Program-made: the position numbers and the translations under genes
Shown here: positions 25,794 through 34,250 of the stretch, in pieces
How positions within the stretch are numbered: position 1 is the stretch's first letter
Layout: every line of letters begins with the position of its first letter
The notes under the pieces: generated by a model
What the model was told of the DNA's origin: nothing
The model's input: the letters and a program-made list of their open reading frames with translations, nothing else
Database searches by the model: none
Assembly: GCA_022340825.1 (NCBI GenBank)
Contig: JAJDNE010000012.1
Span: forward strand, 1 to 47,530
Source: Acidiferrobacterales bacterium
Lineage (GTDB): Bacteria > Pseudomonadota > Gammaproteobacteria > Acidiferrobacterales > JAJDNE01
DNA length: 47,530 nucleotides
Reading direction: 5' to 3'

Positions 25794-26726
25794 TTACTCC
25801 CATTCCAGCTCCTGAAACACGCGCTGAATATTGCGCCCCTTGAGAAGCTCGTAATTTTTTAGATAACTGTATTGACTCTGATCGAGGCGCCCGACGCCAC
25901 CTTCGGTACCACCCGCTTCCCGGTACTTCCTTACCGTGTTGCGCAGGAAAACCAGGTAGTCATAAGTATCTTTTCGAGCCTGCTCAATGGTTGTCACGCT
26001 GCCATGCCCCGGCACGATGTAGCGTGGTTTATAGCTTGCCATGGTTTCAAACGAGTGAATCCATTTAGCGCTACTGGATACTTCGATCACACCAAGCATG
26101 CGTTCGACATACACCAGATCACCAGTGAACATGACATTTGATTGCGGCAACCACACCAGCATATCGCCAGGGGTGTGAGCATGTCCGCGGCGGACTTCAA
26201 ACCGGGTTCCGCCAACACTGAAGGTCTTTTGATCCTGTATTAGGTCATCTGCATAAACATCGTTTGTGCCTTTAAGCACCTCGTCGCCAACCAGCGTTCC
26301 CAGCATAATGAACTGATCCTGCACTCGCGCCCTCTGGTCTGCCACCGCCGCCGCTGAGGCCATAATTCGTGCTCCCTGCTTTTTAAAGTAGCTATTGCCC
26401 AACCAGCGGTGATCCTGGCCGCCGGTGTTAATCACGAGACGCACCGGCTTATCTGTAACGGTTTGTATGGTCTGGTGAATCGCCTGCGCCCCGCGATAGG
26501 TACCGCCGGCATCAATCAGCACCACGCCGTCATCGGTAACCACGAAGCCGAAGGTGGCATTGTTACCAAGATTTTCTTTTGTCCGGTTTGTTAGTGGGCC
26601 GACGATGGCATAAACATTGGTGGCGACTTTTTGAAGGCGAAGCGAAGACTGGGTATCACTGGCATTGCTCGCCAACGGCTGCAACAGCCAGAATAGAGTG
26701 AGTAAGCAGTAGAAACGTTTGTTCAT
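25794..26726 (-). CDS. Periplasmic MBL-fold protein with an incomplete zinc motif
   Basis: This 310-residue secreted protein (signal peptide ending near NAS-D) has a metallo-beta-lactamase fold. VLIDAGG, the late histidines of HAHTPGD (182-184), Asp203 in FTGDLV and His241 in PGHG are present. The first metal motif, usually THxHxDH, reads TGGQDH (101-106), so the first two histidines are missing while Asp105-His106 remain. One zinc site should therefore be lost or altered. Relatives of this fold act in sulfur and quinoprotein-linked oxidation (SoxH-like). The gene follows the diheme cytochrome c gene by 33 bases on the same strand, which hints at a shared oxidation pathway. Confidence 0.85.
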   Translation of the reverse strand: MNKRFYCLLTLFWLLQPLASNASDTQSSLRLQKVATNVYAIVGPLTNRTKENLGNNATFGFVVTDDGVVLIDAGGTYRGAQAIHQTIQTVTDKPVRLVINTGGQDHRWLGNSYFKKQGARIMASAAAVADQRARVQDQFIMLGTLVGDEVLKGTNDVYADDLIQDQKTFSVGGTRFEVRRGHAHTPGDMLVWLPQSNVMFTGDLVYVERMLGVIEVSSSAKWIHSFETMASYKPRYIVPGHGSVTTIEQARKDTYDYLVFLRNTVRKYREAGGTEGGVGRLDQSQYSYLKNYELLKGRNIQRVFQELEWE

Positions 26727-26759
26727 CTTGCAGTTTGCTCCCTTTGCTCCAACTTTTGT

Positions 26760-27443
26760 CTAACGGAGATTTGACAGGTACGCGGCCAGGGCATCGATAT
26801 CTTCGTTGCTTAGCGTGCTCGCCGCGGCGGCCATCAACACGTTGATACGATGACTGTTTGGCTCACGGAAGCGGGTCAATGTACCGGCAATATATTTTTC
26901 GGGCAGGGCAGCGATGTAAGCATAGCCTTCCTTGCCGCGGCCATCATCACCATGGCAGCTGATGCAGTTCTTTTCAAAAATCTCCTGACCGCGAACCAGC
27001 AATGCCGGATCTGCATTGCTCGCCACGTTAGCGAGTCGTCGCTGGTTAGCGTAATACACGACCAGGGCAACCTTGTCATCCGGGGTCAGTTTTTTTGCCA
27101 GTGGGCTCATGATGAAATCGTCGCGGCTTCCGTCCGTAAAACGCTCGAGCTGATCCAGCAGGTAGACGGGATTCTGTCCGGCCAGATGCGGCACCTCCGC
27201 TTTACTGGAGTTACCGGTCTCGCCGTGGCAGAGCACACAAAACCCGGCGGCCTCCTTGCCTTTTGCCATTGCCGCCTTCATGGCTTTTGGGTCCTGTTTT
27301 ACCTGATCAATACGGTCTTGCAGAACCTTGGCCAGCGCCTCGTCCGCACAGGCGGCTGTCAGCGGGAAAGACAACAGGACTAAAGAAATGGCCAGATTGA
27401 AATAATTGCTGATTATTCTTGTAGGATACATAGCCTTAACCAT
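26760..27443 (-). CDS. Periplasmic diheme cytochrome c, c4-like
   Basis: This 227-residue protein has a signal sequence (about 1-33) and two c-type heme sites, CVLCH (69-73) and CISCH (160-164), each in its own domain. Likely methionine axial ligands are Met112 in IMSPLAKKL and Met204 in NVLMAAAAS. Two similar heme domains in about 200 residues is the cytochrome c4 pattern, an electron carrier between periplasmic dehydrogenases and terminal oxidases. The ATG directly follows the TAA of the MAPEG gene (TAAATG) with no clear ribosome site, so translation is probably coupled. An ATG 12 bases further in is an alternative. Confidence 0.93.
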   Translation of the reverse strand: MVKAMYPTRIISNYFNLAISLVLLSFPLTAACADEALAKVLQDRIDQVKQDPKAMKAAMAKGKEAAGFCVLCHGETGNSSKAEVPHLAGQNPVYLLDQLERFTDGSRDDFIMSPLAKKLTPDDKVALVVYYANQRRLANVASNADPALLVRGQEIFEKNCISCHGDDGRGKEGYAYIAALPEKYIAGTLTRFREPNSHRINVLMAAAASTLSNEDIDALAAYLSNLR

Positions 27444-27866
27444 TTATTGAGTCAGTGTGTAAACGAGCCTTGCCCAGATGCACCACAGAACCAGCGTACC
27501 GATGAAATAGGCAGTAAAGCGATGCACAACTCGATTGTAAGTGATATGAATTGCGCTATGGACAATGCGTAGGCTAACAAAGGTCCATGCCATGATCACG
27601 AAAAGCGAGTCTGCAGTGTGGGTAATATACAATGTCAGCACCGCCGCATAGAACAATACCGGTATCTCGAACAGGTTCATCAGGTTGTCTGAAGTTGCCA
27701 TTACTGATGAAGGGACACCCTCGTAACCCTGTCGCAGTTTGTACTTGTCCGGATTGATCCGGTTGGAACGCAAGTATCCGATTCGTAGTTGATACATCCG
27801 CACCCAGACCAGAAACGTCAGCCCAACCAGCGCGAACATGGGCAAGAGTATTGACTGTTGTTGCAT
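27444..27866 (-). CDS. MAPEG-family membrane protein
   Basis: This 140-residue protein has four membrane helices (about 5-22, 55-78, 82-100 and 115-137). The family features include a polar loop with LRSNRINPDKYK and the second-helix segment SDNLMNLFEIPVLFYA. MAPEG proteins include glutathione-dependent enzymes; bacterial members like this are mostly uncharacterised. A GTG at 27878 keeps the frame open. The ATG at 27866 has GGAGG at proper spacing and is the start. It is followed without a gap by the cytochrome c gene. Confidence 0.88.
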   Translation of the reverse strand: MQQQSILLPMFALVGLTFLVWVRMYQLRIGYLRSNRINPDKYKLRQGYEGVPSSVMATSDNLMNLFEIPVLFYAAVLTLYITHTADSLFVIMAWTFVSLRIVHSAIHITYNRVVHRFTAYFIGTLVLWCIWARLVYTLTQ

Positions 27867-27887
27867 GGCTCCCTCCACAGTTAACTC

Positions 27888-28088
27888 CTATTTACGAAAC
27901 AACCAGAATATGGCACTCAATACCAGGCTGATCAGTATGGATGTAGTGATCGGGAAATAGATTCTGCTGTTTTCCCGCTCAATGATAATATCACCCGGCA
28001 ACCTTCCCAGTCCGAGCTTACTGATCCATGGCCATAGCAAACCGGTCAGCAGTAAAGCCAGTCCGGCGACGATAAGGGTGCGTTGCAT
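27888..28088 (-). CDS. DUF2905 small membrane protein
   Basis: This 66-residue protein has two membrane helices (about 5-24 and 46-63) joined by the signature loop LGLGRLPGDIIIERENSRIYFPI, which is characteristic of DUF2905. The family is widespread and its function is unknown. It lies 21 bases upstream of the MAPEG start on the same strand and 17 bases after the DUF2147 gene, so it is probably part of the same transcript. Confidence 0.9.
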   Translation of the reverse strand: MQRTLIVAGLALLLTGLLWPWISKLGLGRLPGDIIIERENSRIYFPITTSILISLVLSAIFWLFRK

Positions 28089-28105
28089 TCAGTAGTTTTT
28101 GTTCC

Positions 28106-28561
28106 CTAGCGTGTCCAGGTCGTGGTTCGGCCGATCCAGGAGAAGCCGATGAAACCACGAACATCCAGCTGTTTTGGATTCGCCAGGGTCATCTTGCACT
28201 TGTAGGTCTTGCCGTTTTCGGGATCGTAGATCGTTCCGTCTTCCCAGACGTTGCCATTCCGTGTCCTGAAACCCCTTAGAACATTCAAACCGAGAGTAGG
28301 CGTGTCGCGTAGTTTTGGATCCGGATTGTTACGATCCACTTTCTTCTTGCCTGCCATGCCCTGCTCGTCGTCAGCCGGATAAACCGGGTCGCGCAACCAG
28401 ACCACTTTGCCGCATAGCCCTGCGTCACATCGAGTGATCTCCACATGTGACTTGCCCTCCTTGGTAACCCACTTCCCGAGGATGCCTGCATCATCAGCCT
28501 GCACCAGTGAGGAAACGGCAAATAACAGCAGACCTGTCATCGTCATCGTTTTTAATTGCAT
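28106..28561 (-). CDS. Secreted DUF2147 protein
   Basis: This 151-residue protein has a signal peptide (cleavage near VQA-DD) and a single DUF2147 domain. The domain shows GILGKWVTKEGKSHVEITRC, LCGKVVWLRDP, GLNVLRGF, GTIYDPENGKTYKCKM and LDVRGFIG, a beta-rich fold related to lipocalin-like periplasmic proteins. Two cysteines (in TRCDAGLCG) may pair. GGAGGAGAAC lies upstream of the ATG at 28561, so the long open frame up to 28798 is not coding. Function is unknown. Confidence 0.92.
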   Translation of the reverse strand: MQLKTMTMTGLLLFAVSSLVQADDAGILGKWVTKEGKSHVEITRCDAGLCGKVVWLRDPVYPADDEQGMAGKKKVDRNNPDPKLRDTPTLGLNVLRGFRTRNGNVWEDGTIYDPENGKTYKCKMTLANPKQLDVRGFIGFSWIGRTTTWTR

Positions 28562-28595
28562 AAAAGTTCTCCTCCTTCTATTGCCTGTGTATTTA

Positions 28596-28940
28596 CTATT
28601 TTCGATAACGCATACGAGTACCATGCACCAGTGACATGGTGATCTCGTCCGCGCGGAGTGCATTGGGAAAACGCGCGCCCGAGATGCGTGCACCATGGAT
28701 ACTGGCGCCCTCCAGCCTGGCGTTGCTGAGGTCCAGGCCACGCAAGTCGGCCTGACGGAAATAGCAATTACTGAAATCGAGACCATCAGCATTGACACCG
28801 CGCAGATTCACTCCGCGGAAGTCACACCCGGTGAGGTCAAATTCGACGCCTTTGCTGCGCTCGGCGTTGAAACTTTCGACATTGCCCTCTCTTAGCAGGC
28901 GGTACATGGCGTCATCGGTGACCTTGGGTTCATTGTTCAT
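28596..28940 (-). CDS. Pentapeptide-repeat protein
   Basis: This 114-residue protein contains about ten consecutive pentapeptides of the A(D/N)LXX type from about residue 33 to 93 (FDLTG CDFRG VNLRG VNADG LDFSN and so on). They should form a short right-handed quadrilateral beta-helix. There is no signal peptide. A short helical N-terminus includes MYRLLREGNVESFN. GGAGG precedes the ATG at good spacing. Cellular role is unknown; the protein is too short for the gyrase-mimic type. Confidence 0.9.
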   Translation of the reverse strand: MNNEPKVTDDAMYRLLREGNVESFNAERSKGVEFDLTGCDFRGVNLRGVNADGLDFSNCYFRQADLRGLDLSNARLEGASIHGARISGARFPNALRADEITMSLVHGTRMRYRK

Positions 28941-29035
28941 GGCTTAACCTCCGTATGGTTACCCGCTGCAAGGGGTGCGACAGGGTGGTGGCTCTCATCA
29001 GGTCAATCTCGTTATCTGACAAGCATAGTTGACCA

Positions 29036-30601
29036 TCATGCCTGGCGTAAACTGGTTGCCAGTTTTTCTGATTGCCACGCCGCCAGCGTGTAAATCGGCA
29101 AGGACGGATTGGCGCCGATACTGGTTGGAAAAATCGAGCCGTCAATCACTGTCAGATTTGACACATGTCGATGATTGCCATCCAGGTCAACCACTGAGCG
29201 CGTCCGATCTGCCCCCATAACACAACCCCCCATCACATGCGCAGAAAACAAGCGTGCATGGTGTGGCTTCATTGGCATCTGTTCGACTGCAGCCTGTGCC
29301 TGCAGCCAGTTGTCGTACCAAGCGCTATCACTGTGTGCCGCGCCAACCCGTTGCGCACCCGCCGCGAACTGGATCTGCATGAGTGATGCGTAGGCGTGGC
29401 GAATGCCACGCCAGAGGTAATTGTTGAGCGGATAACTGAGCAGCGGACTTCCGTCACTATTCAAGGATACCGATCCACCCGCGCTTTCGTCGTGAAACCC
29501 GTCGCGCATGATGGCAATCAATGGTTGTAAATACGGCAGGCCTTCCATCAGCTCCGCGTGCCGGATACCAAAAGCACCGAGCGCTGTGGCCGCCAACCCA
29601 GGCTGCAGCGGTACGGCTTCGATCTTGTAGCCCATCTCACCAGTGACGCCATCACGCCATAGAAACTGGTTGGAAGTCGCCGTCTGCGGCGCGCCATAGT
29701 ATGGATCAACCCGGTCGCGCATGTGTGCAAACGTACCGACGGTAATATGAAGAAATGTACGCTTGCCGACGAGTCCATACGGATCAGGCAGCCTGGAGCG
29801 CAACATCAGTGCCGGTGAGCCGATTCCACCTGCGGCCAATACAACATGACGGGCACGCACGCGAACCTTCACGCCGGTTGGATCGACGCCGATGGCAGTC
29901 AACGCATGGCACTCGATCTCCTCTATCCCGTCACCACGCATTATTAATTGTTGCGCGCGCAACCGTGTTAGCAATGTTGCATCATGCTTCATAGCGTCCG
30001 GAATGCATGTAAGCAGCGTAGACTGTTTGGCGCCAACCGGACAGCCCATGCCACAGTAGCCCAGGTTACGACAGCGCCGGACATTGCGCGCGATCACGTC
30101 GTTTTGCCAGCCGAGCTTGTCAGCTCCGCGAACCAGAGCACTGTTGCTGGCGTTGTGAACCGGCCATGGTTGTATATTGAACAGGGATTCGACCCGCCGG
30201 TACCAGGGAGCGAGTGTTTCGCTGTTATGGGTCCAGCCGTAGTGCTGTTGCCAGTGTGCGAGAGTCTGCTCCGGGATACGGAAACAGCTGGTCCAGTTCA
30301 CAGTCGTACCACCACCGACTGCGCGACCCTGCAAAATCGTAATCGCCTTGTCATCGGTTTTCCGATTGGCGACATCATGATAGAGCGTGGGGTAGGCATC
30401 CGACTCCTGCATTCTGAAGTCGCCGGTGGTTTTGAAAGGCCCCTCCTCGATCATTACCACGCGCAGACCGGCCTGGCTTAGCGTGCGCGCGGCAACACCA
30501 CCGCCAGCACCGGTGCCAACAATGGCAACATCTGCTTCAATGAAGAGATCCTGCTGCAACTGACTGCAATCGACAATATTGCGAGGCAGTGAGTCGGGCA
30601 T
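29036..30601 (-). CDS. GMC-family FAD oxidoreductase, large subunit
   Basis: This 521-residue flavoprotein of the glucose-methanol-choline family oxidises an alcohol or sugar hydroxyl. The FAD Rossmann motif GTGAGGG is at 29-35. A second FAD segment reads GGGTTVNWTS, VVLAAGGIGSPALML sits mid-protein, and the C-terminal block has HVMGGCVMG and GANPSLPIYTLA with the expected active-site histidine. It has no signal peptide. The partner gene just upstream (TAA then ATG, no gap) carries a Tat signal, so the two are probably exported together, as with membrane gluconate-type dehydrogenases. Substrate is unknown, and no dedicated cytochrome subunit is adjacent. Confidence 0.9.
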   Translation of the reverse strand: MPDSLPRNIVDCSQLQQDLFIEADVAIVGTGAGGGVAARTLSQAGLRVVMIEEGPFKTTGDFRMQESDAYPTLYHDVANRKTDDKAITILQGRAVGGGTTVNWTSCFRIPEQTLAHWQQHYGWTHNSETLAPWYRRVESLFNIQPWPVHNASNSALVRGADKLGWQNDVIARNVRRCRNLGYCGMGCPVGAKQSTLLTCIPDAMKHDATLLTRLRAQQLIMRGDGIEEIECHALTAIGVDPTGVKVRVRARHVVLAAGGIGSPALMLRSRLPDPYGLVGKRTFLHITVGTFAHMRDRVDPYYGAPQTATSNQFLWRDGVTGEMGYKIEAVPLQPGLAATALGAFGIRHAELMEGLPYLQPLIAIMRDGFHDESAGGSVSLNSDGSPLLSYPLNNYLWRGIRHAYASLMQIQFAAGAQRVGAAHSDSAWYDNWLQAQAAVEQMPMKPHHARLFSAHVMGGCVMGADRTRSVVDLDGNHRHVSNLTVIDGSIFPTSIGANPSLPIYTLAAWQSEKLATSLRQA

Positions 30602-31210
30602 TTAACGGCTCTCCAGTTGAGGAGGCCCCGGATAGCCGATACGTGCCCAGGACTCCGGGCTCACGTACCAGGCTCCACAAATCAGATCATGTAACGCACT
30701 ATAACCGGATCGAAGCAGACTGAATCGACTGGTTTCCCAGCGACTGATAAAAGCGCGAACTGCCGATGCATCGGCTTTTTCCCATGATGCAAACATGCCG
30801 GTCAGCAGCACCCGGGTCGGTGGAAATACAAGCAGATCAAGTAACTGCCTTATTTCGTTTCGCACCGTGGGAGGAAAATGCGCGACGGTAAAGTCAAAAC
30901 CAGTAATGATCTGTTCGATTGCCGCGTTCTGTTCCCTCTCCGGCTGAGGCAACGCGCCAGCAAGCATTACCGGTATGACCGCTGTCAGCAGCTGTCGATC
31001 CCCGGGGTTGAGCCAGAGACAATCCCTGCAGAGTGGTTCAGGACGCCCGGTACAACCGCCGAGCAAGGCGCCGGTTGAAGCGAGACCCAGCAGTAACGAA
31101 CCGGCAACACCGGTTTTCAGAAAACGGCGCCGTCCAGGATCGACCGGCGGATGATTGCGCGTGTTCGTATTGTCTCTCCGGGCGTTTTGACTATCTGGCC
31201 AGCTTTTCAC
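30602..31210 (-). CDS. Tat-exported partner subunit of the GMC oxidoreductase
   Basis: This 202-residue protein begins with a twin-arginine signal (RRRFLKT at 27-33) followed by a hydrophobic segment and a lipobox-like LLGGC with Cys53, so it may be a Tat lipoprotein. The mature helical part resembles gluconate 2-dehydrogenase subunit 3-type partners (GDRQLLTAVIPVMLAGALP and the late GAWYVSPESWARIGYPGPP). Such subunits chaperone and carry the folded GMC subunit across the inner membrane. It abuts the GMC gene. The start at 31210 is the longest; no better internal start precedes the Tat motif. Confidence 0.82.
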   Translation of the reverse strand: MKSWPDSQNARRDNTNTRNHPPVDPGRRRFLKTGVAGSLLLGLASTGALLGGCTGRPEPLCRDCLWLNPGDRQLLTAVIPVMLAGALPQPEREQNAAIEQIITGFDFTVAHFPPTVRNEIRQLLDLLVFPPTRVLLTGMFASWEKADASAVRAFISRWETSRFSLLRSGYSALHDLICGAWYVSPESWARIGYPGPPQLESR

Positions 31211-31339
31211 AGACGGCCAGTAAAGTCATATCGAATTTTTATGTTGGTTGATATCCTGTTATCTGGCTAATCACGACACGGGGCGTCCGATCAATTGTGC
31301 GGACTCCACCCAACGTGTCAACAACACAGGAATATTATT

Positions 31340-31780
31340 ATGGTGCAATTGGGTCATGTCGTACTGTATGTACGCAATCTGGATGCCTCAATCGGGTTCT
31401 ACCGTGACATTGTTGGCCTGGCCGTGGAAGGAAAAATATTCAACAACCGTGCAGCCGTACTGACCGGCGGCAGCACCCATCATGAGCTATTGCTGATCGA
31501 GGTCGGTGATGCGCCGGGACCGGCTGGCGGTCGTCGCCTTGGCCTGTACCACATCGGCTGGAAAATCGGTGAAACGCTAGATGACCTGCGCGCGGCGCGC
31601 GATCGCATCGACCAATCAGGTGTTGAGATTGATGGTTTGGCAGATCACACCATCAGCTTCAGCATCTATATTCGCGATCCGGACGGTAATGAGAACGAAC
31701 TGTTTGTTGATAATCCGGAATTTGACTGGCGTAAATCGGACGCCTGGATGGAACAGCCGGTCAAACCGTTATCGCTTTAG
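31340..31780 (+). CDS. VOC-superfamily (glyoxalase/dioxygenase-like) protein
   Basis: This 146-residue protein has two beta-alpha-beta-beta-beta modules. It opens with LGHVVLYVRNLDASIGFYRDIVGL and ends with IYIRDPDGNENELFVD, which carries the metal-ligand glutamate typical of extradiol dioxygenase and glyoxalase relatives. Possible metal ligands include the histidine in GHVVLYV, the histidine in LYHIGW and the glutamate in ENELF. The ATG at 31340 has AGGAA seven bases upstream, so the longer frame from 31295 is not used. The substrate cannot be named. Confidence 0.9.
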   Translation: MVQLGHVVLYVRNLDASIGFYRDIVGLAVEGKIFNNRAAVLTGGSTHHELLLIEVGDAPGPAGGRRLGLYHIGWKIGETLDDLRAARDRIDQSGVEIDGLADHTISFSIYIRDPDGNENELFVDNPEFDWRKSDAWMEQPVKPLSL

Positions 31781-31878
31781 CACCCGAACTGGCGTGATAG
31801 TTGACTGCACAGAACGGGTATTGGCTGCCGCGACACTGGCGTGTGCTAAACTGAGTTGCAGGAAACAAGGAGCAGCAC

Positions 31879-32139
31879 ATGGCACCAAACATTACCGAAA
31901 ATATGGTTCTGGAAACCCTGACCGGCGTGATGGATCCGGAGCTCAACCACAATATCGTTGAATTGGGCTTCGTTCGGGAAATTGATATCGCCGGCGACTA
32001 CGTTCACCTGGATATTCAACTTACTTCACCGCATTGTCCTCGCGCAGAGGAGATTGTCGGCATGATCAAAAATGCGGTATCGACCATTGACGGCATCAAC
32101 GAAGTCGAGGTCGAGCGAGTCTGTGAAAAAGAAGCCTGA
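31879..32139 (+). CDS. MIP18-family (DUF59) iron-sulfur assembly-related protein
   Basis: This 86-residue single-domain protein shows VMDPELNHNIVELGFVREI, LTSPHCPRAEEIV and a final GINEVEVERVCE, the MIP18/SufT/PaaD-like fold linked to iron-sulfur cluster maturation. The conserved cysteine in SPHCP is present. AAGGAG precedes the ATG at 31879. It is followed 14 bases later by hflD. No suf or isc genes are in the window, so its exact target is unknown. Confidence 0.88.
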   Translation: MAPNITENMVLETLTGVMDPELNHNIVELGFVREIDIAGDYVHLDIQLTSPHCPRAEEIVGMIKNAVSTIDGINEVEVERVCEKEA

Positions 32140-32153
32140 ACCCGGCTCTTGCC

Positions 32154-32804
32154 ATGAGCGATCGAGATCGTATTCTAGCCCTCGCCGGCGTCTTTCAGTC
32201 TGCCTACCTCGTGCAGGAGATCGCCCGGAACGATAACGTAGAAGAACCGGCGTTCAGCCACAGCATCAACAGCATCCTGGTTACCGATGCTGCCTCTACC
32301 CTGGATATTTTTGGCCACGTCGAAGGCATTCGTCGTGGCCTTCAGGTACTGCGCGAAAAGATGTTCGGTGGTAACGGCGTACCGGATCTGGAAATGGCGC
32401 GTTACGTGCTCGGCTTGTTACAGCTGGCGGGTAAACTGGCGCGCAACCCCGACATGTTGAAAGCGATGGCCACCGAGATCGACCTCATCCGATCGCAGCG
32501 CGAAACAAGCGGAAATCCTGTGCTGGACACCGTCGACGACCTGGCGCAACTGTACGAGCGCACTATCAGCACGATGACGCCACGAATTATTGTTTCCGGG
32601 GAACACGGCTACCTGACCAACCCGCGCACTGCTGCACGGGTACGTGCCGTATTGCTGGCCGGGATTCGTGCTGCCTTTTTGTGGCACCAGCTGGGTGGTC
32701 GGCGCTGGCACCTGGTTTTCAGGCGTCGCCGAATGGGTGAAGCTGCCGATATGTTATTGGCGCAACTCGAAGCCGGCAGTGATGACAATTCCTCCGCCGA
32801 CTGA
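32154..32804 (+). CDS. hflD: HflD-family protein
   Basis: This 216-residue helical protein matches HflD (high frequency lysogenisation D), a membrane-associated cytoplasmic protein that in E. coli sequesters the phage lambda CII protein. Its normal role is unclear. Visible landmarks are ILALAGVFQSAYLVQEIAR at the start, FGHVEGIRRGLQVLREKM, GLLQLAGKLARNPDML and RVRAVLLAGIRAAFLWHQLGG. In many gammaproteobacteria it lies between mnmA and purB. Here it follows a MIP18-family gene instead and converges on gatB. Confidence 0.9.
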   Translation: MSDRDRILALAGVFQSAYLVQEIARNDNVEEPAFSHSINSILVTDAASTLDIFGHVEGIRRGLQVLREKMFGGNGVPDLEMARYVLGLLQLAGKLARNPDMLKAMATEIDLIRSQRETSGNPVLDTVDDLAQLYERTISTMTPRIIVSGEHGYLTNPRTAARVRAVLLAGIRAAFLWHQLGGRRWHLVFRRRRMGEAADMLLAQLEAGSDDNSSAD

Positions 32805-32813
32805 GCGGCGGAG
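32792..32813. terminator. Hairpin at the hflD/gatB convergence
   Basis: CTCCGCCG (32792-32799) pairs perfectly with CGGCGGAG (32806-32813) around a 6-base loop that contains the hflD stop codon. It lies in the 12-base gap between convergent genes and may stop transcription from both sides. T-runs are poor on either side, so this is tentative. Confidence 0.4.
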
Positions 32814-32816
32814 TTA

Positions 32817-34250
32817 CTAGCCTTTCAGTTTTTCCTTAAGCAACTCATTCAGCTGGGCAGGATTGGCCTTGCCCTGGGTCGCCTTCATCGCCTGGCCGAC
32901 AAAGAAGCCAAACACCTTTTCCTTGCCATCGCGGTACTGCTGTACCTGATCCGGATTGTCCGCAAGGATCTGATCGATCACGGTTTCAATCGCACCACTA
33001 TCGGTAATCTGCTTGAGTCCGCGCTTCTCGATAACGGTATCTGCGTCACCTTCGCCGGCCCACATAGCCTCGAATACTTCTTTGGCAATCTTGCCGGAGA
33101 TGGTGTTGTCTTGCAGTCGCTTGATCAGACCTGCCAGCATCTCGGCATTAATCGGTGCGTTCGCGATCTCCACCCCGTCTTTGTTCAGGAAGGCCGAGAA
33201 GTCGCCCATCACCCAGTTGGCTGCTACCTTGGCGCCGCCGCCTGCATGCTTGACCACCGACTCGAAGAAGTCCGCCATTTCACGCGTCGCCGTTAATACA
33301 CCGGCGTCGTAGTGCGACAGTTCGTATTCTTTCTGGAAACGTTCACGCTTGGCATCCGGCAGTTCCGGTAAGGTGGCACGCGTTTCCTCAACAAAGGCAT
33401 CGTCCAGTACCAGCGGCGGCAGATCCGGGTCGGGAAAATAACGGTAGTCGTTTGCCTCTTCCTTGCTACGCATTGAACGGGTGACATCCTTGGCCGAGTC
33501 GTACAGGCGCGTCTCCTGCACCACTTTGCCGCCACCCTCGATCACATCGATCTGGCGCTCGATCTCGTAATTGATCGCCTTCTCGACAAACCGGAATGAA
33601 TTGATGTTCTTCAGCTCGGCGCGGGTACCGAATTCCTTCTGACCCTTGGGGCGCACCGAGACATTGGCGTCGCAACGAAATGAGCCTTCCTGCATGTTGC
33701 CATCGCAGATCTCGAGGTAGCGCACCAGTTCATGCAGTTTTTTCAGATATGCCACTGCTTCTTCCGGCGAACGCATATCCGGTTCGGAGACGATTTCCAG
33801 CAACGGTGTACCCGCCCGGTTAAGATCAATACCACTCATGCCGTGGAAATCCTCATGCAGGGATTTGCCAGCGTCTTCTTCAAGGTGGGCGCGCGTGATG
33901 CCGATCACCTTCTCTTCACCGTTCACTTCAATCGTCAGTTGGCCGAGACCCACCACCGGCAACTCGAACTGGCTGATCTGATAGCCCTTGGGCAGATCGG
34001 GATAGAAATAGTTTTTTCGGGCAAACACCGAACGCTGGTTGATCCGGGCACCAATGGCCAGGCCAAACTTGACCGCCATGCGTGCGGCCTCCCGGTTCAT
34101 TACCGGCAAAACGCCAGGCAGGGCCAGGTCAACGGCGCAGGCCTGGGTATTGGGTTCGCTGCCGTACCGGGTAGCGGCACCGGAAAATATCTTGCTCGTG
34201 GTCTGTAACTGCGCGTGCACTTCCAGACCGATAACCGTTTCCCATTCCAT
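32817..34250 (-). CDS. gatB: Asp-tRNA(Asn)/Glu-tRNA(Gln) amidotransferase subunit B
   Basis: GatB binds the misacylated tRNA and phosphorylates its carboxyl before amidation within GatCAB. At 477 residues it has the normal length. The kinase-like cradle domain opens with [10 protein letters not shown] and includes the [16 protein letters not shown] region. The helical and YqeY-like tail domains (about 330-477) end with [15 protein letters not shown]. The presence of GatCAB suggests that Gln-tRNA and/or Asn-tRNA is made by the indirect route. Its ATG overlaps the gatA stop (TGATG). Confidence 0.98.
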   Translation of the reverse strand: MEWETVIGLEVHAQLQTTSKIFSGAATRYGSEPNTQACAVDLALPGVLPVMNREAARMAVKFGLAIGARINQRSVFARKNYFYPDLPKGYQISQFELPVVGLGQLTIEVNGEEKVIGITRAHLEEDAGKSLHEDFHGMSGIDLNRAGTPLLEIVSEPDMRSPEEAVAYLKKLHELVRYLEICDGNMQEGSFRCDANVSVRPKGQKEFGTRAELKNINSFRFVEKAINYEIERQIDVIEGGGKVVQETRLYDSAKDVTRSMRSKEEANDYRYFPDPDLPPLVLDDAFVEETRATLPELPDAKRERFQKEYELSHYDAGVLTATREMADFFESVVKHAGGGAKVAANWVMGDFSAFLNKDGVEIANAPINAEMLAGLIKRLQDNTISGKIAKEVFEAMWAGEGDADTVIEKRGLKQITDSGAIETVIDQILADNPDQVQQYRDGKEKVFGFFVGQAMKATQGKANPAQLNELLKEKLKG

